DNA of 64,000 nt from positions 62,001 through 126,000 of the forward strand of contig CAZLPW010000001.1 of the NCBI GenBank assembly GCA_964561495.1, given 5' to 3'. Positions 42,745 to 52,147 of the stretch are shown here, piece after piece (within the stretch, counting starts at the first letter, position 1; each line of letters opens with the position of its first letter). The notes beneath the pieces are model-generated. The model searched no databases and was not told where the DNA came from. It was given only the letters and a program-made list of their open reading frames with translations. The translations under genes and the position numbers were made by a program. Origin of the DNA: CAZLPW01 sp964561495. GTDB lineage: Bacteria; Fidelibacterota; Marinisomatia; Marinisomatales; UBA1611.

Positions 42745-44982
42745 TCAATTCTTATTTGGATTTGGTAAAATTAAACAAAGAGCAGGTAATAATGTAAGGT
42801 CACATATAAGAGCAGTGCTGATCATTGCCGCTGATAAAAGACCAAATTGATAAGTTGGTAGAAAAGCAGAAAACAATAGAATAGAAAATCCAGCTACTAA
42901 GACAGATGTTGTTATTAATAATGCAGATCCTGTATGGATAATCGTCGATTTTATTGCCTCTAACCGGCTTAAACCATTTGCAAGCTCTCTTCTATAACGA
43001 AGCAAGAAATGAAGACTATCATCGACAGCTATACCAAGTGCGACAGAAAATGTCATAGCCGTTGGAGGCCGGATTGATATATTGAGCCAGGCCAATATTC
43101 CAAGAACTGTAAAAATTGGAATAATATTAGCTAATAGACTAACAAATAGAATAGAATTTGCACGAAATAAAAAGGCCATAATTAGGCTAATAAATATAAG
43201 AGCAATTCCCAAACTGTTTACTAGAGATTTAACAATATGTTTATTTGTATTCAGTGCTACTACTGTGGTCCCTGTATAACTAAGAGACAGGTATGGTGGA
43301 AATGTTTTAGCTAAAGAGTCAAGCTTAGAATAAATATTTTCCATCTCTGATGAAGTTTTATCTTCGATTAATCCAGTTATTCGCAAAATATCTTTATTTT
43401 CATTTACAAGTTTTATTTGTCCGCTTTGTTTATTATTGATTATTTGGTTAATAAATAAAGGGTCAGATATCATTGAATTATCCACCTTGTTTATTCGTTT
43501 AATTGATTCTAAAAGTGTAGATAAAGAAAAGAATCTGCTGTTTTTAAGTTCTGATTTGAGCAAATCTTCAATTGTCTTGGTTAATTTTATTATCTCTGGA
43601 TCAAATACTGTTTTCTTTATTTTATTTTTTTCAAGAATTAATAAGATTTCAAAAGGAAGGACACCTCCGAAATATTTTTCAGTTAGTTTAAGATCTTGAT
43701 ATAATTTATTTTTTGGTCTTAGGTCATCCATTAGAGATGCATCGGTTGAGATATCCTTTATCTTGTAGGTTGCGATTATAGTAGTAATAATAGGAATTAG
43801 AATAAAAGCCCAAGGATGTTTTGGGATAGTTTTAGAAAGCCAAAAAAGGATTGGTGAAAATGTATTTCTTTTTTCAAAATTAAATGCCTTAAATATTAGA
43901 ATTCCTGATGGTACAATTAAAATTGAAATTAGCCATGCAATTATTACACCTAAGGCAATTTCCATCCCAAATTCTTGCACAATTTTTATAGGTGTAGTTA
44001 CAAGAGCAAGAAAACCAATTGCTGTAGTAATGCTTGTCAAAAAAATCACTTTTGACATTTGAGTCATTGAAATAATCATTGCTTTTTCTGGGTCTGATGA
44101 GATTTTTAATAAATTTTCTTTAAACCGAGCTTGAATATGTATAGCATCACCAATCCCTATTATAAATAACAGTGTGGGAACAATATATGTCATAATATTT
44201 ATTTCTAGGCCTGTAAGTCCCATAATTCCTAAAAGCCAAATCACAGAAATAACAACTGTTAATATTGGTAGAAACACATGAACCCAGTTTTGAAAAATGA
44301 ATCGTAAGATTGAAACAAGTAAAATAGCAATAGGAGGAAGAAAAATAAAATTATCCTTTAGCATATATTTAACATATTCAGTTCTTAGTACAGAGACGCC
44401 AGAGTAAATCCATTCTGGTGATGTTTTAGCGGTTAATAGTTTTATTTTTTTTATTAGAGAAGTCCTAGTCTGATGATTATTAGCACTATCACTAACTGTT
44501 ATAATAATTGCGCCATACTGAAGATTATCTGATAAAATTCGATTACCAATAGATGGGTCAGATTGGATGTGTTGTAATTTTTTTAGTATAGTATCTTCAT
44601 TCCAGTAAAAATCAGGATTGTAAAAATCCCCAAGCCATGCTTTTTGATCAATATCAGTCAAAGTAAAAATTGATAGGACGTTCTTAACTCCAGACAACTC
44701 CTCTATTTCAAAAACTAATTCCTCTAATTCTGGATATATTTTTTTTTCAAGATGGTCAATTGGTTTATAAATAATTGTAATCACATTATCTTCTCGACCA
44801 AAAGTATCTCTAAAGAAAAAATATTTTTTAACACTTTTATCATTTTGAGAAAATAAATGCTCGATCGAAAAATCTATTTTTAGTTTTGTAATAAAAAAAG
44901 CCCAGAATATTGTAAAACAAAATACTATCAGTAGAATTTTTTTTGGGCTATTTACTACAAAAGTAAAGAGTTGTTTAGTCAT
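42745..44982 (-). CDS. RND superfamily exporter, MMPL/patched-like (COG1033)
   Basis: This 745-residue inner-membrane exporter has 12 predicted TM helices in two six-helix halves. After TM1 (about residues 13-33) comes a periplasmic domain (about 35-200), then five helices (about 210-365), then TM7, a second periplasmic loop and five more helices. Charged residues expected for proton relay lie in TM4 (IGIGDAIHIQARF) and TM10 (LGIAVDDSLHFLLRYRREL). At this length, without AcrB-sized loops, it fits the MMPL/hopanoid-type lipid exporters. It is the first gene of the barrel-ABC-LolA operon. The upstream aminotransferase gene ends 49 bp before it. Confidence 0.88.
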   Translation of the reverse strand: MTKQLFTFVVNSPKKILLIVFCFTIFWAFFITKLKIDFSIEHLFSQNDKSVKKYFFFRDTFGREDNVITIIYKPIDHLEKKIYPELEELVFEIEELSGVKNVLSIFTLTDIDQKAWLGDFYNPDFYWNEDTILKKLQHIQSDPSIGNRILSDNLQYGAIIITVSDSANNHQTRTSLIKKIKLLTAKTSPEWIYSGVSVLRTEYVKYMLKDNFIFLPPIAILLVSILRFIFQNWVHVFLPILTVVISVIWLLGIMGLTGLEINIMTYIVPTLLFIIGIGDAIHIQARFKENLLKISSDPEKAMIISMTQMSKVIFLTSITTAIGFLALVTTPIKIVQEFGMEIALGVIIAWLISILIVPSGILIFKAFNFEKRNTFSPILFWLSKTIPKHPWAFILIPIITTIIATYKIKDISTDASLMDDLRPKNKLYQDLKLTEKYFGGVLPFEILLILEKNKIKKTVFDPEIIKLTKTIEDLLKSELKNSRFFSLSTLLESIKRINKVDNSMISDPLFINQIINNKQSGQIKLVNENKDILRITGLIEDKTSSEMENIYSKLDSLAKTFPPYLSLSYTGTTVVALNTNKHIVKSLVNSLGIALIFISLIMAFLFRANSILFVSLLANIIPIFTVLGILAWLNISIRPPTAMTFSVALGIAVDDSLHFLLRYRRELANGLSRLEAIKSTIIHTGSALLITTSVLVAGFSILLFSAFLPTYQFGLLSAAMISTALICDLTLLPALCLILPNPNKN

Positions 44983-45031
44983 TATTAGTAATTGTGATTA
45001 GGGTAAGACTGGAATTATTGTTGAGAATCTT

Positions 45032-45817
45032 TTATTTATCGGACTTTTCAGACCATTGATTATAGAGATTTATGAGTTCAGAAGTCTTTTTACCAGGACT
45101 CGATTTACCTATAGTTAAATTATTGATCTGTTTTACTGGTACTATTCCACAGCTTGTTTGTGTGATAAACGATTCATCTATAGTGTGCAAGTTTTTTACA
45201 TTTAGTATGTCATAGCTAATATTTAATGGAGAATTTTTCAAAATAATCTGTCGAGTTATTCCAGGTAAGATATCATTTTCTCTTGTAAAAATGGTATTGT
45301 TTTTTACCCAAAAAAAATTGCTTCGGCTACCCTCATATATATTTTCTTTTTTGTCTATAAGGATACTTTCAAAACAATTTGACTTAACAGCAGCAGACCA
45401 AGCTCTAGAGGCTATTTTATTTTCAGTACTTTTTATTTCTGGGTTTTCTCTTTTTGCTAAAAACGTCATTGTTTTTACACCTTTATAGATTTTACTATTT
45501 ATTTCAAGAGTTTCAGAAAAAACTAAAAGCTTTTGAGGGTATAAGATTAAACGAATAAGTTGGTTTGGTGTTTGAAGTTTATTTATAACCTGGTTGATTT
45601 GATTTTTAATCTCATCTTTTTTAAATCTAATGGACAGATTAATATTGGAAGCACTATCAAACAAACGTTGAAGATGCTCTTCAACAAAAAATATTTTATT
45701 TTTTTCAACTTTTATTGTTTCATAAACACCTTTTTTATGGGCAAAATAATTTGAGTCCGTTTTTAATTCAGATGGGTCTTTATTTTCCCATTCCCCATTT
45801 TTTAAAACATCTATCAT
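45032..45817 (-). CDS. PLP-dependent aminotransferase class IV (fold type IV)
   Basis: This 261-residue enzyme is of the branched-chain/D-amino-acid aminotransferase and aminodeoxychorismate lyase family. The early FAHKKGVYETIKV block, the presumed PLP lysine in EIKSTENKIASR, the family signature ENIYEGSRSNFFWVKN, and DILPGITRQIIL for phosphate contact are visible. Within the family, PabC, Ilv-type and D-Ala aminotransferases cannot be separated by eye; the length is nearest PabC or D-AAT. It is divergent from valS across 108 bp and lies 49 bp before the MMPL exporter, so it may lead that transcript. If it were PabC, it would sit oddly with the CADD-type pABA route. Confidence 0.85.
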   Translation of the reverse strand: MIDVLKNGEWENKDPSELKTDSNYFAHKKGVYETIKVEKNKIFFVEEHLQRLFDSASNINLSIRFKKDEIKNQINQVINKLQTPNQLIRLILYPQKLLVFSETLEINSKIYKGVKTMTFLAKRENPEIKSTENKIASRAWSAAVKSNCFESILIDKKENIYEGSRSNFFWVKNNTIFTRENDILPGITRQIILKNSPLNISYDILNVKNLHTIDESFITQTSCGIVPVKQINNLTIGKSSPGKKTSELINLYNQWSEKSDK

Positions 45818-45925
45818 TTAAATGTAGGCAGTCATTAAAATATATTATTAATTATCTTAATCTCAACTGTGGGAAAAGGTAGTTGAATTATTGTAAAATA
45901 TAAAACCTAATATTATCTATAAAAA

Positions 45926-48571
45926 ATGAATAGCACTCCTAAAAATACCCTTAATAAGGTTTATAACCATTCTACTATAGAAGACAGGTGGTATAAACAC
46001 TGGATCGATAAAAATTATTTTAGTGCGAACGCCGAATCAGATAAAATCTCATACACAATAGTAATCCCGCCACCGAATGTTACTGGCATGCTTACTATGG
46101 GACATGTTTTAAATAACACCATCCAAGATATATTAATAAGAAGAGCGCGTATGCAAGGGAAAGAGGCCTGTTGGATACCAGGAACAGACCATGCCTCAAT
46201 TGCGACCGAATCTAAAGTAGTTAAATTGTTAAAAGACCAGGGAATAGAGAAAAAAGATTTAACCCGAGCAGAGTTCCTAAAACATGCTTGGGATTGGAAA
46301 AAAAAATATGGTGGAATAATAATTAAACAATTAAAAAAATTAGGATGCTCATGTGACTGGGAGCGTGAACGCTTTACCATGGATAGTGATTATTCAAGAG
46401 CTGTTCTAACCGCATTTGTTAAGCTATATGATAAGGGTTTGATTTACAGAGGACATCGCCTTGTTAATTGGTGTCCTGTTTCATGTTCTGCTATTAGCGA
46501 TGAAGAAGTCATTCATGAAGAGGTAAATGGTCACCTATGGTTTTTTCGCTATCCGATAAAAAATTCAGAAAATTTTTTATCGGTTGCTACAACCCGCCCT
46601 GAAACTATGTTAGGAGATACTGCGGTAGCAGTAAATCCAAATGATGAACGATATAAAAACCATATAGGTAAATCTATTTTGTTGCCTATCGTTGGGCGAG
46701 AAATACCAATAATAGCGGATGAGCATGTGGATCCAGAGTTTGGAACGGGATGCGTTAAGGTAACACCAGCGCATGATCCTAATGATTTTTTAATTGGAGA
46801 GAATCATAAACTAGAGTTTATCAATATTATGAATGAAAATGCTTCAATGAACGATAATGTTCCATCAGATTATATAGGTTTAAGTAGAGAAAAGGCGAGA
46901 AAAGAGGTGGTAAAAAATATGGAAAGTTTAGGATTGATGGATCGCGTTGAGGATTATATACATAAAGTAGGAATATCTGAAAGGGGGCAGGTGCCGATTG
47001 AATATTATATGTCAAATCAATGGTTTTTAAAGATGGAAGAACTTTCTAAGCCTGCTTTGGAAGCTGTTAAAAATGGGGAAATAAATTTTCACCCTAAGCA
47101 TTGGGTGAAAACATATAATCATTGGCTTGAAAATATAAAGGATTGGTGTATAAGTAGACAGCTATGGTGGGGGCACCAGATACCAGTATGGTACCATAAA
47201 GACAATTCTGAAAAAATACATGTTTCTGTTGATGGACCCGAAGATCTGGAAAATTGGCATCAAGATCAAGATGTTTTAGACACTTGGGCAAGTTCATGGT
47301 TGTGGCCTATGGCAGTTCATGCTTGGCCAAATGATAGAAAGAGTTTAAAGAAATTTTATCCTACAGATACTCTTGTAACGGGACCAGACATTATTTTTTT
47401 CTGGGTTGCACGTATGATTATAACTGGTTACGAGTTTATGGATATTCCCCCTTTTAAGGATGTTTACTTTACTTCTATACTTAGAGATGAAACTGGTAAA
47501 AAATTCAGTAAATCTCTCGGGAACTCCCCAGATCCTTTTGAACTGTTTGAGGAGTTTGGCACAGATGCTGTAAGATACGGTACAATGCTTATGGCTCCAC
47601 AAGGTCTAGATGTTTTATTCTCAAAAGATCGTCTTGAAATAGGAAGAAACTTTATGAATAAACTTTGGAATGCTTGCAGGTTTATACAATTAAATACGCC
47701 ACAAGATTGGGAAAATTCCAGTGATTTTGATTTATCTTTATTAAACCTTTATGATAAATGGATTTTGAGTCGTCTTTCTAATGTAATCGAAGAATATAAT
47801 TCCCAATTAGATCGATTTCATTTCAATGAAGCTGCGAAAGTGTTATATGAATTTACGTGGAATGATTTTTGTGATTGGTATATTGAAATTGCAAAAATAT
47901 CTTTCAATAATGATGATGATAAATCTAGAAAAACATCATTAAATATTTCAGTTTTCTGTATAAAAAATTTATTAAGATTATTGCATCCATATAGCCCCTT
48001 TATTACAGAAGAGCTCTGGGCTCATTTTAAAGATGACAATTCATCAGACTTAATCATATCTAAATGGCCGAGTAGGAAACCAAATTTTAAAAATGAAAAA
48101 GTTGAAAAAGACATGTCAATTGTTAAAGAAATAATAACGGCATTGCGTAGTATAAGAAGTAGAATGAATGTTCCAAAATCAAAAAAATCAATTTTAATTA
48201 TAAAGTGCAAAAATAGTCAAAAATCATTTATTAATCTACATGAAGCTCTAATCAAAAATTTATCATCTGTCACAGAAATTCAATCTGGTTTGGATCAAAA
48301 ACGGCCACCGCAGTCTTGTTCAGCGATTGTGCAAGGAATGGAATTATATTTACCTCTTGGTGGTCTAGTCGATTTAAATCAGGAGGTAGCTAGGATGGAA
48401 AAAAGAATAATAGAAATAGAGCGTTTAATTATTAATATAAATAAAAAACTTTTAAATGAAAATTTTATAAAAAAAGCGCCAGAGCATATTATTAATCATG
48501 AAAAATCAAACCTAAATAAATTAACTATTGAAATTGAAAAAGTTTCTTCTAATTTGGAGATGATAAAATGA
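45926..48571 (+). CDS. valS: Valyl-tRNA synthetase
   Basis: This class-I synthetase charges tRNA-Val and edits mischarged Thr. The HIGH-type motif is in PPPNVTGMLTMGHVLN, the editing-domain signature is ATTRPETMLGDTAVAV, the tryptophan block is WCISRQLWWGHQIPVW, and the KMSKS-type motif is KKFSKSLGNSPDP. The C-terminal ValS coiled coil is present (LNQEVARMEKRIIEIERLI, about residues 815-875). At 881 residues it is full length. No SD precedes the ATG. Its stop overlaps the next start by 4 nt, so the DUF4139 gene is coupled to it. Confidence 0.96.
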   Translation: MNSTPKNTLNKVYNHSTIEDRWYKHWIDKNYFSANAESDKISYTIVIPPPNVTGMLTMGHVLNNTIQDILIRRARMQGKEACWIPGTDHASIATESKVVKLLKDQGIEKKDLTRAEFLKHAWDWKKKYGGIIIKQLKKLGCSCDWERERFTMDSDYSRAVLTAFVKLYDKGLIYRGHRLVNWCPVSCSAISDEEVIHEEVNGHLWFFRYPIKNSENFLSVATTRPETMLGDTAVAVNPNDERYKNHIGKSILLPIVGREIPIIADEHVDPEFGTGCVKVTPAHDPNDFLIGENHKLEFINIMNENASMNDNVPSDYIGLSREKARKEVVKNMESLGLMDRVEDYIHKVGISERGQVPIEYYMSNQWFLKMEELSKPALEAVKNGEINFHPKHWVKTYNHWLENIKDWCISRQLWWGHQIPVWYHKDNSEKIHVSVDGPEDLENWHQDQDVLDTWASSWLWPMAVHAWPNDRKSLKKFYPTDTLVTGPDIIFFWVARMIITGYEFMDIPPFKDVYFTSILRDETGKKFSKSLGNSPDPFELFEEFGTDAVRYGTMLMAPQGLDVLFSKDRLEIGRNFMNKLWNACRFIQLNTPQDWENSSDFDLSLLNLYDKWILSRLSNVIEEYNSQLDRFHFNEAAKVLYEFTWNDFCDWYIEIAKISFNNDDDKSRKTSLNISVFCIKNLLRLLHPYSPFITEELWAHFKDDNSSDLIISKWPSRKPNFKNEKVEKDMSIVKEIITALRSIRSRMNVPKSKKSILIIKCKNSQKSFINLHEALIKNLSSVTEIQSGLDQKRPPQSCSAIVQGMELYLPLGGLVDLNQEVARMEKRIIEIERLIININKKLLNENFIKKAPEHIINHEKSNLNKLTIEIEKVSSNLEMIK

Positions 48572-49957
48572 GAATTTATATTGTATTTATTTTTTTTACA
48601 CTTTTGATTGCACAGTCGCAAGATGCTATCCTGACAATTTATAAAGATGGTACAGTGTTAATAAAGCAACCAATTAATCAAACATTAAAAAAAGGTATAA
48701 ATGAGATCTATTGGGATAAAATTCCAGTTAGTATTCACCATGATACTCCCTTTTTAAATATTAGTGAAGTTTCAGTATTATCGCAGAGATATAACAATAG
48801 ACTTTTTTCCAGCATAGATTATTTTGAAAAAGAGAAGGGTAAGAGGGTTGTAATTAAACCTAAAGGAAGTAAAACCATTACGGGTTTGCTTATGGAGATA
48901 TCTAATTCTTTTGTTTCAATAAGTAACAGAGATGGTTTGATAACATATAATCGGGATGAGCTTGAGTTTATAAGAGGAAACAAAATTAATCAGAGCCCTA
49001 TTTTAAGACCATATCTTTCATGGCAAGTCAGATCAAATAAAGCTGGTATTATAAATGGAGAATTGGTTTATAAGGCAAATAAAATTTCTTGGAATACTGT
49101 TTATCGATTAAAAATGATAGATGAATTTCAGGGTGAGTTGATTGCAGAAGCCATTGTCTCAAATAACACAAGCCTAGATTATAACAATGTTCGCATGCAT
49201 CTAGTTGAAGGGAATTTAAACAAATTAAAGAATAATCGTACAAATTCATTAAAACCTAATGTTGCCATGGTTGCAAGAAATATTCAAGACCAGTCGCAAA
49301 TGAATAGAGAGAGTCTGGGGGACTATCATATTTATTCCTTAAATGATTATCATAATATTGGTTCAAAGGAAAGTATAACTGTTAGAATGTATGGACCACT
49401 TCAGGTTAAATATAAAAAAACATATGTATTTGAAAATTCTGAAAGGCGTCAAAAAGAAGAACCTTTAGAGGTAGAGATATTATTGGAAAATATTGAGGAT
49501 TTTGCTGAAATGAACGATGTTTATTCCTCTTGGCTTCAAGGTATTGAAATCNNNNNNNNNNGGTATACCTCTTCCTGATGGTAAGGTGGAGCTATATACA
49601 ACATCAGGCACAAAAGGGCTAGAATTTATAGGAGCTGATAAAATGGGTCAGGTTCCAAAAGGTCAGTCGACAAAAATAATTTCAGGAAGATCATTTGATG
49701 TGATTGGGAATCGCAAAGTTTTAAATTATAATAGGCAGAGGAAAAGTGAAGAAGCAGTTATTGAGATAAAAGTAACTAATGCTCGGTCAAAAGAAATAAA
49801 AGTTTTGTTGGTTGAACATATTAATGGAGACTGGATAATTAAAGATGAATCATTGAATTATAAGAAAAAAGATGCCTCTACTATTCACTTTTCTTTTGTT
49901 TTAAATGGTGGAGAAACCAAGAACGTTTATTATACCTATAGGAAGGAATGGAATTAA
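48568..49957 (+). CDS. DUF4139 domain exported protein, interrupted by an assembly gap
   Basis: I read this as one gene. The N-terminal part (48568-49551) has a signal peptide and the DUF4139 start (MIDEFQGELIAEAIVSNNTS region). The part after the 10-N gap carries the family C-terminus: GIPLPDGKVELYTTSG, FIGADKMGQVPKGQSTKI, RSFDVIGNRK and VEHINGDW. The two parts are in different frames, so the gap length is wrong or a frameshift lies near the gap edge. DUF4139 proteins are exported and of unknown function ('mucoidy inhibitor A' relatives). The gene overlaps valS by 4 nt and recG by 10 nt. Confidence 0.8.
49552..49561. other. Assembly gap (10 N)
   Basis: Ten unresolved bases lie inside the DUF4139 gene. 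Ten N is a common placeholder, so the true distance is unknown; the reading frame changes across it. Confidence 0.99.
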
Positions 49958-52023
49958 AAACTCTAATATCTAAAATAGGAGGCATAGGTAAAAAGCGAGA
50001 AAAAGTATTAGAAGAACATGGTATCAATACCATAGAAGATTTATTATATTATTTCCCAAGAAGACATCTGGATCGTAGTGCAGTCACAAAAATTAAAAAT
50101 CTCAATAAAGCAAAGACAGCTTCAGTTATAGCCAAGGTAGAGGCTTTTGGAGAAAAGCCCATACGAAAAAAAAAAATATTTCAGGTAATTGTAACTGATG
50201 GTACGGGTCTTCTCACACTGACATGGTTTAATGGAATTTATTATATTCGAAAATTATTCAAAGTTGGTGAATACCTAGCTATACATGGTAAAGTGGACTG
50301 GTACAGAGGTCCTAGTATTACTCATCCAGAGTTTGATAAAATTTCATTTGATAATAATTATATAGAAAAAGGTGGTATAATACCTATCTATCCTCTTACA
50401 TCTGAATTAAAAGCAGTTGGGATAGAACAAAGAAGGATTAGAAAAATAATTGAAAAATTATTATTTGATTTTTCTTTGAATATACCTGAAATATTTTCAG
50501 AAGATATTTTGGAAAAAGAGAAGTTAATTCCTTTAAATAAAGCATTAAAATATATTCATTTCCCCAAAACCTTTCCGCAACTTGAAGGTTCCAAAAAAAG
50601 ATTAAAATTTGATGAGCATTTTTTTTTACAACTTTTTATGGCTTATAGGAAAACGCGTTTAAAAAAAGTCAAAACACATGCTTTTATTTCTTTAGGTAAT
50701 TGTTTTGATACTTTAGTGGGGAAATTAAACTTTGAATTAACTGATGCCCAAAAAAGAGTTGTTGAAGAAGCACATGGGGATTTAAAAAAGAATATTCCAA
50801 TGAATAGGTTGTTACAAGGTGACGTAGGGTCGGGGAAGACAATCGTAAGTATTTTAATTTCTGCACTTACCGTGGATAGTAATTTTCAGGTTGCGGTGAT
50901 GGCTCCAACTGAAATTTTGGCACAACAGCATTTTAATTCATTTAAGATGTTGTTTGATCATGCAAACACTAAATGCTCATTACTTACTGGTAAAATGAGA
51001 AAAAAGGAACGTGAAATAATTATTGATGAATTATTTAGTGGAAACATTTCTATTATTATTGGGACTCATGCTTTAATCCAAAAAGATGTGGTTTTTGATA
51101 AACTCGGTTTAGTAATTATTGATGAGCAACATCGCTTTGGTGTAGAGCAGCGTAGTGTTTTACTTAAAAAAGGTAGGCATCCCCATTTTTTGGCTATGAC
51201 AGCTACTCCAATTCCAAGAACTCTATCAATTACTTATCATGGCGATATGGACCTTTCAATTATTGATGAATTGCCAAAAAGCAGAGTTCCAGTAATAACT
51301 AAGATTGTTGACCCTAATAGGCTTCCCAAGGTTTATAATTTTATTAGATCTGAAATTAATTTGGGTCGCCAGTCTATGATTGTATATCCTTTGGTTGAAG
51401 AATCCGAAAAATCTGATCTTGCAGCAGCAGAAAGTGCTCATTTAGAACTAAGTAAAATAATTTTTCCAGACTTTAATGTTGGTCTTTTACATGGTCAGAT
51501 GAAAAAAGACCAAAAAGAAAAGATCATGAAAGAATTTTCTGATAATATTATAAATATAATAGTTGCTACAACTGTTATTGAAGTTGGTATTGATATACCA
51601 AATGCTACCGTTATATTAGTTGAGCATGCAGAACGGTTTGGATTAACGCAGCTTCATCAATTGAGAGGCCGGGTGGGTCGTGGTTCTTATAAAAGTTATT
51701 GTATTCTAACAAGAAGGAATATAAATCATAATTCATTACAAAGATTGAAAATTATGGAGAATAACAATGATGGGTTTTTAATAGCGGATGAAGATTTGAA
51801 AATGCGAGGGCCAGGAGAATTTTTTGGAACTAGACAATCTGGTTTTTTTAAGTTTAGGATTGCAAATATGATAAATGATGGAAAAATTATACGCAGAGCT
51901 AGAGAAACGGCTTTTAAAATTATTAAAGAAGATCCATCACTAAAATCCCCAAAAAATAAAATAATTAGTAGATTATTTAATAAGTATTATAAAACTCAAA
52001 TTAATAAATTAACCACTCCATGA
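49948..52023 (+). CDS. recG: ATP-dependent DNA helicase RecG
   Basis: RecG regresses stalled forks and branch-migrates junctions. The N-terminal wedge/OB part (about residues 55-145) and the SF2 helicase domains follow the family order. Motif I is GDVGSGKT, motif Ia MAPTEILAQQHF, motif II DEQHRFGVEQ, motif III TATPIPRTL, motif V TTVIEVGIDIPNA and motif VI QLHQLRGRVGRG. The C-terminal DEDLKMRGPGEFFGTRQSG block is diagnostic for RecG. At 691 residues it is full length. It starts 10 nt inside the DUF4139 gene. After the stop come 124 bp with no clear terminator, only a small TACCA/TGGTA stem near 52108-52120. Confidence 0.95.
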   Translation: MELKTLISKIGGIGKKREKVLEEHGINTIEDLLYYFPRRHLDRSAVTKIKNLNKAKTASVIAKVEAFGEKPIRKKKIFQVIVTDGTGLLTLTWFNGIYYIRKLFKVGEYLAIHGKVDWYRGPSITHPEFDKISFDNNYIEKGGIIPIYPLTSELKAVGIEQRRIRKIIEKLLFDFSLNIPEIFSEDILEKEKLIPLNKALKYIHFPKTFPQLEGSKKRLKFDEHFFLQLFMAYRKTRLKKVKTHAFISLGNCFDTLVGKLNFELTDAQKRVVEEAHGDLKKNIPMNRLLQGDVGSGKTIVSILISALTVDSNFQVAVMAPTEILAQQHFNSFKMLFDHANTKCSLLTGKMRKKEREIIIDELFSGNISIIIGTHALIQKDVVFDKLGLVIIDEQHRFGVEQRSVLLKKGRHPHFLAMTATPIPRTLSITYHGDMDLSIIDELPKSRVPVITKIVDPNRLPKVYNFIRSEINLGRQSMIVYPLVEESEKSDLAAAESAHLELSKIIFPDFNVGLLHGQMKKDQKEKIMKEFSDNIINIIVATTVIEVGIDIPNATVILVEHAERFGLTQLHQLRGRVGRGSYKSYCILTRRNINHNSLQRLKIMENNNDGFLIADEDLKMRGPGEFFGTRQSGFFKFRIANMINDGKIIRRARETAFKIIKEDPSLKSPKNKIISRLFNKYYKTQINKLTTP

Positions 52024-52147
52024 GCGATTCTTTGTTTTTACTCAAGGTATTGAAGGCTAAATTACCTAGCTATATATTTAATTTTAATAAATAAAACACG
52101 TTCTACCATATTGGTATATTTTATATATTTAAACCCCGAAAATAAAA

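Noticed and set aside
46015..46380. 121-aa minus-strand ORF inside valS
   Set aside because: It is antisense to the conserved HIGH region of valyl-tRNA synthetase, with low-complexity composition.
49517..49957. Separate gene starting before the N gap
   Set aside because: Its only recognisable content is the DUF4139 C-terminus; it is the second half of the gene starting at 48568.
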